Source of the DNA: SAR86 cluster bacterium AG-313-D11
GTDB lineage: Bacteria; Pseudomonadota; Gammaproteobacteria; Magnimaribacterales; D2472
Length of the DNA stretch: 64,000 bases
Reading direction: 5' to 3'
Assembly (NCBI GenBank): GCA_003284215.1
Contig: QBVW01000002.1
Span: 62,001 to 126,000 of the forward strand
Numbering within the stretch: the first letter of the stretch is position 1; each line of letters starts with the position of its first letter. Both the position numbers and the translations under genes were made by a program. This document shows positions 8,324-15,631 of the stretch, piece after piece. The notes beneath the pieces are model-generated. The model saw only the letters and a program-made list of their open reading frames with translations. It did not search any database and was not told the DNA's origin.

Positions 8324-8394
8324 AATACATGAATTTATTGATAAGTGCTACATTTATTTGTTTTTTTTACAACAAATGTCGATAATAAGAAATC

Positions 8395-8988
8395 ATGCAA
8401 AAACCCAAGCAAAAAAGAAGCATAGAACGTATTAAGAAGATATTAGATGCGTCCAATGATCTGTTGAGTGAAGGCAGTGTTGAATCTCTAACGATTGCAA
8501 AAATTTCTGAATTTGCAGATTTAAAACGCACCTCTACTTATAAATTCTTTGAAACCCCAGATGAGATAAAGCAGGCCTTAATTAAGAGATATATTCAGGA
8601 TTGCAATACACATCTTAAAAAAAATCTAACCGAAAATTCAGAGGGTGATTATTTTACGTGTTTAAAAAAATGTGTTGTCTCGATCATTGAATTCTTTCAA
8701 AGTAATGCTGGCGCACAAAAGCTAATCCTTGAAAACACTGTCTCCCCTCCTGTCTTGAGTTCAGATCTACATGAGATAGCAGAAACTATATTGGAACACA
8801 TAGAAAAATCTGTGGGGCTGCCAAATATGTTTAATAAATCGGGAGTTTTTTTAGTGGTGACTCAAATTGTTATCTCTATCCTCTCATTGAACACTAAAGA
8901 AAATTCGGGGCTTACTGATGTAGGTCTAAATGAAGCAGTCCGCGCTGCTAATGCCTATCTTTTGAGTTGTATTGCAACACCCGCTTAG
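8395..8988 (+). CDS. TetR/AcrR-family transcriptional regulator
   Basis: A 197-aa protein with an N-terminal TetR helix-turn-helix: IKKILDASNDLLSEGSVESLTIAKISEFADLKRTSTYKFF (about residues 14-53). The rest is the all-helical ligand-binding and dimer domain, which is not conserved enough to name an inducer. The gene is convergent with a SnoaL-like gene and overlaps it by 4 nt. Its target may be its own promoter in the pit/tetR intergenic region or the neighbouring genes. An ATG at 8395 is the natural start; a lysine/arginine-rich tail (QKPKQKRS) precedes the DNA-binding helix. Confidence 0.85.
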   Translation: MQKPKQKRSIERIKKILDASNDLLSEGSVESLTIAKISEFADLKRTSTYKFFETPDEIKQALIKRYIQDCNTHLKKNLTENSEGDYFTCLKKCVVSIIEFFQSNAGAQKLILENTVSPPVLSSDLHEIAETILEHIEKSVGLPNMFNKSGVFLVVTQIVISILSLNTKENSGLTDVGLNEAVRAANAYLLSCIATPA

Positions 8989-9467
8989 GGACTGCCTGCA
9001 AAAATTACCTTGAGTAATTCTTCATCTATTTGCAAGTTCAAGGATGAGCGACCGGAAAATGTGGTTTCTTTGATCAACCACTGGTTACCAATTTTTTGAT
9101 ACACATCATGATACTCGCCCTGCAAGGTTGTGATTAATGAATTTTCTGTGTTAATCAAATTGTAGGTCAGCGACCAGTGACCAGTTGCATGGCTGGCATC
9201 GATGATTTTAATAATTGGGTTATGCGCATGATGAGATTCAAGCATATAGTCATGGCATGCAGCCTCTTGAAAAACTTTTGCTAGGTCATCTCTATTTGTA
9301 AAAGAGCCCACTGGCCCGTAATCAATTTTGCAATCAGAGATAATAAAGGTTTCGGTCATAGCCTGTACATCTTTTGCATCACATGCATTGAGATAGGTAT
9401 GTTTTAAATGTTGGATAGCCAGAATATCCTCTAGCTCTTGAACACGTTTTTCCAAATTACTATTCAT
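8985..9467 (-). CDS. SnoaL-like (NTF2-fold) protein
   Basis: A 160-aa protein of the SnoaL_4 type: VQELEDILAIQHLKHTYLNACDAKDVQAM at the N-terminus, then a curved sheet segment GHWSLTYNLIN and the C-terminal EYHDVYQKIGNQWLIKET. Members include small cyclases, isomerases and dehydratases as well as binding proteins of unknown role; known steroid delta-isomerases share the fold. A second SnoaL-like gene lies at 40285-40827. It is alone on its strand here, convergent with the TetR gene, so no operon partner hints at the substrate. Confidence 0.8.
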   Translation of the reverse strand: MNSNLEKRVQELEDILAIQHLKHTYLNACDAKDVQAMTETFIISDCKIDYGPVGSFTNRDDLAKVFQEAACHDYMLESHHAHNPIIKIIDASHATGHWSLTYNLINTENSLITTLQGEYHDVYQKIGNQWLIKETTFSGRSSLNLQIDEELLKVIFAGSP

Positions 9468-9593
9468 CAGGATATATTAATACTTTTGTGATCTCATGAT
9501 AAATTTTTTATTATTCATAGGTTCATCAATACAATCTCAAGATACAATAACCCTTAAATAAATTCTTTATAAATAGGGTTGTTAACAAATTTT

Positions 9594-10430
9594 ATGCTCA
9601 TTTCGTTTGATCAAAAGGAATATCAAAAACTCAATGATAAATCCTATCAACTTGAAAAAAGAAGATTGCAAATTGAACTGCTTAAACTGCAAGAGGATGT
9701 TATTAAAAACAAACGGAGAATTTGTATTGTCCTAGAAGGAAGAGACACCGCAGGAAAAAGCTCTGCCTATAAGTTTTTTACTCAATACTTAATTCCAAAA
9801 AACTTTCAGTATGTGAATCTTGGCATACCAACAAAATGGGAATCCTCACATTGGTTTCAACGCTGGAAAAAAGTAATTCCCAAAAAAGGCGAGATCGCCT
9901 TTCTAGATAGATCTTGGTATACCCGTGCTTTAACTGAGCCAGTTATGGGCTATTGTAGCGAGAAACAATATAGAGATTTTATGAATAGAGTAATCCCATG
10001 GGAGCAAAATCTTATTGATGATGGCGTTGAGATCATTAAATTCTATTTTTCACTATCGCAGGATCAACAAAAAAGACGAATGAAGGCTCGTAAACACTCT
10101 GAGCTAAAGTATTGGAAGCTTTCTCCCAATGATGAGCGCATCGTGACAAAATGGGATGCGTTTACTCTTTATAAAGAGCAAATGTTTGAAAAGACTTCTC
10201 CAGATTTATCTCCTTGGATTGCAATCAATGCAAACAATAAAATGATTGCTCGCTTAACTGCATTGAGATTCCTGCTGAACCAAACAGATTATGAAGAAAA
10301 AAAACTTCTTAAACCTCTAACCTGGTCTAAAAATATTAATAACTACAAAGTTTTACTAGAAGGAGTTGAGTTCAATAATTTGGACTATGAGCAATATAAG
10401 ATTTTAACCAAGTATATGGATGATGAGTAA
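9594..10430 (+). CDS. ppk2: Polyphosphate kinase 2 (PPK2 family)
   Basis: The track begins at a TTG (9579); the ATG at 9594 (MLISFDQKEYQKL) is the likelier start and gives 278 aa. The Walker A is EGRDTAGKSS, followed by the family segments FLDRSWYTRALTEPVMGYC (Walker B/DRSWY), IIKFYFSLSQDQQKRRMKAR and the lid-like KYWKLSPNDE. PPK2 enzymes transfer phosphate between polyphosphate and nucleoside phosphates; class I members mainly make ATP or GTP from polyphosphate. The stop codon TAA directly abuts the ATG of the ppx-like gene, so the two are surely co-expressed. No PhoB-type box was found upstream. Confidence 0.9.
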   Translation: MLISFDQKEYQKLNDKSYQLEKRRLQIELLKLQEDVIKNKRRICIVLEGRDTAGKSSAYKFFTQYLIPKNFQYVNLGIPTKWESSHWFQRWKKVIPKKGEIAFLDRSWYTRALTEPVMGYCSEKQYRDFMNRVIPWEQNLIDDGVEIIKFYFSLSQDQQKRRMKARKHSELKYWKLSPNDERIVTKWDAFTLYKEQMFEKTSPDLSPWIAINANNKMIARLTALRFLLNQTDYEEKKLLKPLTWSKNINNYKVLLEGVEFNNLDYEQYKILTKYMDDE

Positions 10431-11285
10431 ATGAAAATTGCGTCCATAGACATTGGAACTAATGCTATAAAATCTAAGATATTTAAGACAACACCTGCAT
10501 CAATTGAATTTATTCAAGGAATTAGATCGCCCATAAGACTTGGAAGTGATGTTTTCAATGAGGGAAGTCTCAGCACAGGTAAATTAGACCAGGTCATTGA
10601 AACTATTCGAGAGTATGAGGAGATATTTAAAGAAAATTCCATCAGTCATTATGAGATAGTCGCCACATCAGCTTTCAGGGATACCTCTAACTCTGAAGAT
10701 GCTAGGCGGTACATAGAAACAGCAATTAATCATCCATTGAGAGTAATATCTGGATTAGAAGAAGCGAAATTAATTAGATTTCATCCTAAGAGCAATACTG
10801 GTAAAAACAAAATTTTTGTTGATTTGGGGGGTGGGAGTACTGAATTCTTTATTCGCAATGAACAAGAAACTATTATCCGATCCTTTCAACTTGGCGCTGT
10901 GCGTAATATGTTGCAGAGAGATAATAAAGAAGAATGGCAACGTTTAGAAGAATGGCTCAAATCAATCAAACCAAAGAAAAAATTGATCGGCATAGGAGGC
11001 AATATTAGATCATTTCTTAACGCGCATGAATCAAAAGAAATGTCACTGAGTGAATTCAAGAAAAAAGTTAAAAAACTATCTATGCTAAGTACTGAAGAAA
11101 AGATTAAAAAATACTCATTTTCTCCTGACCGAGCTGACGTCATAGACAATGCTCTAGATATTTTTCAATTTATATCAGAGCATTTGAACGTTCAACAAAT
11201 TGCATCAACTAAATGGGGAATATCTGATTCCATTGCCATCAAATTATTTCATGAGCTCTATTCAAGCAAAGTTACTATTTCATAA
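10431..11285 (+). CDS. ppx: Short Ppx/GppA-family exopolyphosphatase
   Basis: A 284-aa ASKHA-fold phosphatase. Phosphate-binding motifs are IDIGTNAIKSKIF at the N-terminus and VDLGGGSTEFF near residue 130; VATSAFRDTSN and GLEEAKLIRF are the usual family segments. It stops after the two actin-like domains and lacks the C-terminal HD-type domain of E. coli Ppx and GppA (about 500 aa), like the short forms in some other bacteria. It should hydrolyse terminal phosphates of polyphosphate, or pppGpp. It follows ppk2 with no gap, so making and breaking polyphosphate are coupled. Confidence 0.88.
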   Translation: MKIASIDIGTNAIKSKIFKTTPASIEFIQGIRSPIRLGSDVFNEGSLSTGKLDQVIETIREYEEIFKENSISHYEIVATSAFRDTSNSEDARRYIETAINHPLRVISGLEEAKLIRFHPKSNTGKNKIFVDLGGGSTEFFIRNEQETIIRSFQLGAVRNMLQRDNKEEWQRLEEWLKSIKPKKKLIGIGGNIRSFLNAHESKEMSLSEFKKKVKKLSMLSTEEKIKKYSFSPDRADVIDNALDIFQFISEHLNVQQIASTKWGISDSIAIKLFHELYSSKVTIS

Positions 11286-11363
11286 ATTCCAATAACCAGA
11301 AATTATTTAGATTGATGATCTGCGCACTTAATATTACTTGTTTCAATTAATATTCTAGGATAA

Positions 11364-13121
11364 CTATGATAAAGGAAGAGTAAACCAGAACTCGGAACCA
11401 CCCTCCTTTCTTGTTTCAACACCAACATCACCTTGTAGGTTATTTACAAGATTCCGAACTATGGCAAGGCCAAGTCCGCTGCCTTGTTTTGTATTGGCTC
11501 TTGCTTTGGCTGTTCGATAGAATCTTTTGAAAACAAATTTTTGCTCTTCCTCTGGCACTCCCTCACCAAAGTCTAGAACCGAAATGCGCAAAAAACCAGC
11601 TTGTTTTCTTGCCTTAATTTCAATTAGTGAACTCTCCGGACTATATTTAAACGCATTATCAATTAGGTTATTTAAAACCCTTTCGATAGCTTTAGTATCA
11701 CTCTGCACTTCAACATCAGTTTGACGATTAAATACTAAATCAATATTTTTTCTTTTTGCTTTATTTCTAAATGACGAGATTGCAGTTTCAATCACTTCAT
11801 TAATAACAATTGGCTCTATGACAAATTTTAAATCTCCGTATTCAATTCGTGATAAATCTATTAATGAGGTTACCATTTCGCTTAGGCGATCTGCATTATG
11901 CAAAATAGCCTTAGAAAATGTTTTAGCATCCTTCGAATTATCTAACGCCCCATTTAATAACGTTTCAGAATTTGCTTTGATAACACTTACCGGGGTTCTA
12001 AGTTCATGCGATAAGTTAGAAACAAAATCTCTTCGCATGGAATCCATCTCTCTCAGCTGAGTGGTTTCATGTACCACTAAAATTAATTCTTTTGTTGCCT
12101 TGGCTTTATTCATATGAGCCAAAATCCATCTTGTTTCATCTCCATCAGTATCAATCTCAAATTCACTATCATGTTGGCCCTTTTTTAAAGCTTTTTTATA
12201 AAGTTGTTTTAGGGGAGGTACATTTAAGTCAATAATTGATTTATTTAAAATTTCATCCAAGCCGAGAATTTGCATGATCTGATCATTTCGAAAAGTAATA
12301 ATGCCATCTTCATCAAGCACCATAATCCCCTCTCCCAAACCGTCTAAAACCAAGCCAAATTGGTCTCTTTGTTTCGCAATTAAAGAAATTTGTTCTTTTA
12401 AATTTAAAGATATGGTTGAAATATTCCTTGCCATAGAACCAAATTCATCTGACCGTTTAGTAGGCAGAGATTCTAGATTTTTTTTCTTATAACTACCTGC
12501 AGAAATTTCAGCAGCAGCCTTTTCTAGCTCTACAAAACTAGCTCTAATATAATCTCCAGCAAGCACGCTTGCTAAAATTGCAACAATGAGACCCACGACT
12601 ACGATAAGAGTGATCGAATTACCTAAAGATGCTAAAACCTGATCTAAATTCTCATAGGGAACTGATATCCTAATGACCCTTTCTTGATTATTATTTTTAT
12701 CTAAAAGTGCGAAATAAAACATTTCTTTCTTAACTGTCGAGCTGAATCTCTTGCTTGATCCATAGCCATTTTTAAAGGCGGAAATGATTTCTGGTCTATC
12801 ACTATGATTATCAAGCTCATTGATTCTGCTAACCTCAATATCAGAGTCAACAATTACATCACCATTTTTTAAAATAATGGTTATCCTAGAATCAGAGGCA
12901 GAAGCATATTCATCGGCCTCAGCTTTTAATGCAAACAAGTCACCAGAATCTATTAAGCCTGATATTGATTTTCTTAAAATTTTTGCTTGTCTTGAAAGCT
13001 CGGTTTCTATCTGCGCTTGAAGCTTGATGGATAAATCTCTTTCAGCAACAATAAAAGAGAGAGAAATACCAACAAATAAGCATGAGAGCGTAATAAAGAA
13101 AATTCGGGTCCTAATACCCAT
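11364..13121 (-). CDS. phoR: PhoR-like sensor histidine kinase with a periplasmic domain
   Basis: A 585-aa membrane kinase. First membrane helix at about 7-25, periplasmic region about 27-168, second helix about 169-188, HAMP about 190-245, PAS about 255-350 (GLGEGIMVLDEDGIITFRN), HisKA with the phospho-accepting His372 (SNLSHELRTP), and an ATPase domain with NLIDNAFKYS (N box), DFGEGVP (G1) and GSGLGLAIV (G2). It lies 5 nt after phoB in the same operon. E. coli PhoR lacks a sizeable periplasmic domain, so this 140-residue one may sense a ligand directly. The PhoR name rests on the PhoB partner and the phosphate genes nearby. Confidence 0.85.
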   Translation of the reverse strand: MGIRTRIFFITLSCLFVGISLSFIVAERDLSIKLQAQIETELSRQAKILRKSISGLIDSGDLFALKAEADEYASASDSRITIILKNGDVIVDSDIEVSRINELDNHSDRPEIISAFKNGYGSSKRFSSTVKKEMFYFALLDKNNNQERVIRISVPYENLDQVLASLGNSITLIVVVGLIVAILASVLAGDYIRASFVELEKAAAEISAGSYKKKNLESLPTKRSDEFGSMARNISTISLNLKEQISLIAKQRDQFGLVLDGLGEGIMVLDEDGIITFRNDQIMQILGLDEILNKSIIDLNVPPLKQLYKKALKKGQHDSEFEIDTDGDETRWILAHMNKAKATKELILVVHETTQLREMDSMRRDFVSNLSHELRTPVSVIKANSETLLNGALDNSKDAKTFSKAILHNADRLSEMVTSLIDLSRIEYGDLKFVIEPIVINEVIETAISSFRNKAKRKNIDLVFNRQTDVEVQSDTKAIERVLNNLIDNAFKYSPESSLIEIKARKQAGFLRISVLDFGEGVPEEEQKFVFKRFYRTAKARANTKQGSGLGLAIVRNLVNNLQGDVGVETRKEGGSEFWFTLPLS

Positions 13122-13126
13122 ACTAA

Positions 13127-13822
13127 TTAATCTGCGTCTTTAGAAAAGCGATACCCTACTCCACGAATTGTTAGAATGTGCTCGCCAAATGGGCCAAGTT
13201 TTTCTCTAAGTCGCTTTATATGAGTATCTACTGTTCTAGTTGTTACATCAGAACTATAACCCCAAACATCTTCAAGCAATTGATCCCTTGATTGAACCCT
13301 ACCCTTTCTGTCAATTAGATGTTTGAGCAATCTAAATTCTAATGCAGTTAGAGAGATTTCCTTGCCATCTAGGTGAGCCTGGTGAGCTTCGTAATTTAAT
13401 ATTAGCCCGTCAAATGAATATTCGGTATTAACTGATTGGTCTTGTTTAGTAGGACCCCTTTTTAAGATGGCTTTAACTCTTAGAATCAATTCTCGAACGC
13501 TGAAAGGCTTAGTTACGTAATCATCGGCACCCAGTTCAAAACCAACTACTCTATCAACCTCCTCAGTTTTTGCAGTTAGTATTATGACGGGTATATGTTT
13601 TGTTTGGGATTCAGATTTTATATCTCTGCATAAGGTAAGACCAGATCCATCTGGCAGCATCAGATCTAAAATAACTAAATCAATTTTATCTGAAGCCAAA
13701 ATCTGCTCGCCTTCTTGTATGGAAGCTGCTTGCAAAACTTTAAAGGATTCTTTAGAAAGATTGTAGTCAATCGTTTTACGAATATCAGGTTCGTCTTCTA
13801 TGATTAAAATTCGTGATGGCAT
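13127..13822 (-). CDS. phoB: PhoB-like OmpR-family response regulator
   Basis: A 231-aa two-domain regulator. In the receiver the acidic pair is ED10/E11, the phospho-acceptor Asp53 (VILDLMLPDG), the switch Thr83 (LTAKTEE) and Lys105 (TKPFS). The C-terminal winged helix (about 135-228) carries TALEFRLLKHLIDRKGRVQSR and VDTHIKRLREKLG...IRGVGYRF, as in PhoB. It should activate phosphate-starvation genes from Pho boxes, two of which lie upstream of pit in this window. It is first in phoBR, and a gap of 58 bp separates it from an acyl-CoA ligase gene. No Pho box was found in that gap. Confidence 0.9.
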   Translation of the reverse strand: MPSRILIIEDEPDIRKTIDYNLSKESFKVLQAASIQEGEQILASDKIDLVILDLMLPDGSGLTLCRDIKSESQTKHIPVIILTAKTEEVDRVVGFELGADDYVTKPFSVRELILRVKAILKRGPTKQDQSVNTEYSFDGLILNYEAHQAHLDGKEISLTALEFRLLKHLIDRKGRVQSRDQLLEDVWGYSSDVTTRTVDTHIKRLREKLGPFGEHILTIRGVGYRFSKDAD

Positions 13823-13880
13823 AGATGTCTAATAATTTAATAACCCTTTATACAATATATTTAATTGAGAGTTAATTTTA

Positions 13881-15593
13881 TTATGATTGATTTTGCTCAA
13901 TTGATACAAAACTGTCGCGCAACTGTGTCTTAGAGAATTTGCCTGAAGCAACTCTTGGAAGTTCTTCATAGCTTATTTGCATCAAGGAAGGGATTTTAAA
14001 CGAAGCTAGCTTATCGTGTAAAAAATCTTTTAAATCTTGTTCTATTAATTCCATTGAAGGCTTTAGGCAGATCGCAACACACAAAGTTTCACCGAGACGT
14101 TCTTCGGGGATACCAAATACAGCAGCTTCCTGGACTGATGGATGTGAATAGATTGCAGTCTCAACTTCAATGCAGGAAATATTTTCTCCACCTCTAATTA
14201 CCATATCTTTAACTCTGTCCACGATGTAAACAAAGCCATCATCTATGTACCCCAAATCTCCGGATTTAAACCAACCATCATCATTAAAAACTTCTTTGGT
14301 TGCCTCTTCGTTTTTCCAGTACCCCACCATATTAGCTGGGCTTTTGATAACAATCTCTCCAACTGCTTTTGGCTCTGAAAGAAAATTCCAATTTTCGTCA
14401 ATAATTCTAACATCCGTTACAGGAGGTATTGCCCGACCACAACTACCTGGATGATTAAGATAATCCTTACCCAGATTTAAAGTTCCTGCTGCGTTAGTCT
14501 CAGTAAGACCATATCCAATAGAAGGCTCACTATCTTTAAAGCCATCTTTAAGCTTTTTTACGTGCTCAGGGGGTCTAGGAGCACCACCACCACTTAGTTC
14601 TTTAAAAGTTGATAAGTCATATTTGTCTCTGTCAGGATGAGTTAATAAGTCCCATGTTTGAGTTGGAACTCCGGTAATGGCCCCTATTTTTTCATCTTGA
14701 ATTAATTGTAAGGCTAAACCAGGATCCCATTTTGGCATCATCACCATTTTTCTTCCTGCAATGATGCTCATCAAAAATCCAGAATGGCTACCAGTTACGT
14801 GGAATAATGGAACGCAATGGAGAATAGCAGACTGATTTTGAGGCTCAGAGGCTGTTTGAGAATCTTTGGCTTGGTTAGCATCTGCATTGTCAACCTCTCT
14901 TTTTAAAGTCGTAACTAATGCCCAACTGAATAATGTTGCAAGAATATTTCGATGGGAAGAAAGGACTCCTTTTGGGAAACCAGTAGAGCCAGATGTATAA
15001 AAAATCGTCGCATGATCATTTGTATCTAAGCTTTGCTCCTTAAATTCATCAGATTGAGAGCTTATAAAACTATTAAAGTTTTCGTAATCATCACTGTGGT
15101 TATTAGACCTAACAACTATTTTTTTTAAAGTAGTAAATTTTTCGAGACCTCTTAATCTCTTTTCATCTGCAATAAGCACCATGGATTCAGAATTCTCAAG
15201 TCCATAAGTAACCTCATCAGGCACCCACCATGAATTAAGAAGGACGCAAACTGCACCCATGGATGTAATTGCCATAAATGAAATAATATATTCGGGATTA
15301 TTAGCCATACATATGGCAACTCGATCGCCCTTTTTTACGCCTAAAGCTTGAAGAGCATTAGCAGTTTGGGCAGATTTTTTAATGATTTCTTGATAGGTGT
15401 ATCTTTCATCTTTAAAAACAATGAACTCCCACTCAGGAAATAGAAGCCCAAATTCATAAAATTCAGTTAAGGTTTTTGGTGTATTTATAAACTCTCTATA
15501 GGTTATTCCAGAAACATGTTGCTTTTCTTGAGCTGCAAATATTTGGTCAGGAGCAGTTAAAGAATTTAGAATTTCTATATATTTTTCTGTCAT
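13881..15593 (-). CDS. AMP-binding acyl-CoA ligase
   Basis: A 570-aa ANL-family ligase. It has the P-loop FYTSGSTGFPKGV near 198-210, the A5 motif GYGLTETNAAG, the hinge KSGDLGY and the C-terminal PRVASGKFSKTQ with the catalytic lysine. It resembles the 1321-2985 ligase in length and layout but differs in sequence throughout, so the two are likely to have different acid substrates. It is a single gene on its strand, divergent from a subtilisin autotransporter with only 38 bp between start codons. The substrate (fatty, aromatic or terpenoid acid) cannot be told from the sequence. Confidence 0.88.
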   Translation of the reverse strand: MTEKYIEILNSLTAPDQIFAAQEKQHVSGITYREFINTPKTLTEFYEFGLLFPEWEFIVFKDERYTYQEIIKKSAQTANALQALGVKKGDRVAICMANNPEYIISFMAITSMGAVCVLLNSWWVPDEVTYGLENSESMVLIADEKRLRGLEKFTTLKKIVVRSNNHSDDYENFNSFISSQSDEFKEQSLDTNDHATIFYTSGSTGFPKGVLSSHRNILATLFSWALVTTLKREVDNADANQAKDSQTASEPQNQSAILHCVPLFHVTGSHSGFLMSIIAGRKMVMMPKWDPGLALQLIQDEKIGAITGVPTQTWDLLTHPDRDKYDLSTFKELSGGGAPRPPEHVKKLKDGFKDSEPSIGYGLTETNAAGTLNLGKDYLNHPGSCGRAIPPVTDVRIIDENWNFLSEPKAVGEIVIKSPANMVGYWKNEEATKEVFNDDGWFKSGDLGYIDDGFVYIVDRVKDMVIRGGENISCIEVETAIYSHPSVQEAAVFGIPEERLGETLCVAICLKPSMELIEQDLKDFLHDKLASFKIPSLMQISYEELPRVASGKFSKTQLRDSFVSIEQNQS

Positions 15594-15631
15594 AATAATT
15601 AACTATAAAATGATAGATATCCTAAACTAAA

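Larger units (their letters stand above)
7998..8394. other. Intergenic region pit / tetR (397 bp)
   Basis: This is the only gap over 300 bp between track genes. It holds two PhoB-type boxes, both directed toward pit, and a putative 41-aa ORF between them. The stretch nearest the TetR gene (8324-8394) is AT-rich with a run of eight T and an imperfect inverted repeat around CATTTATTTG / CAACAAATG, which could be a TetR operator but is weak. I see no RNA gene here. Confidence 0.6.

Noticed and set aside
8340-8394. Imperfect inverted repeat and eight-T run before tetR as an operator or terminator
   Set aside because: Too few matched bases in AT-rich DNA; no GC stem for a terminator.
9468-9593. 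Possible Pho box before ppk2 (TTCATAGGTTCATC)
   Set aside because: The spacing is 9 bp rather than 11 and the half-sites do not match TGTCAT.
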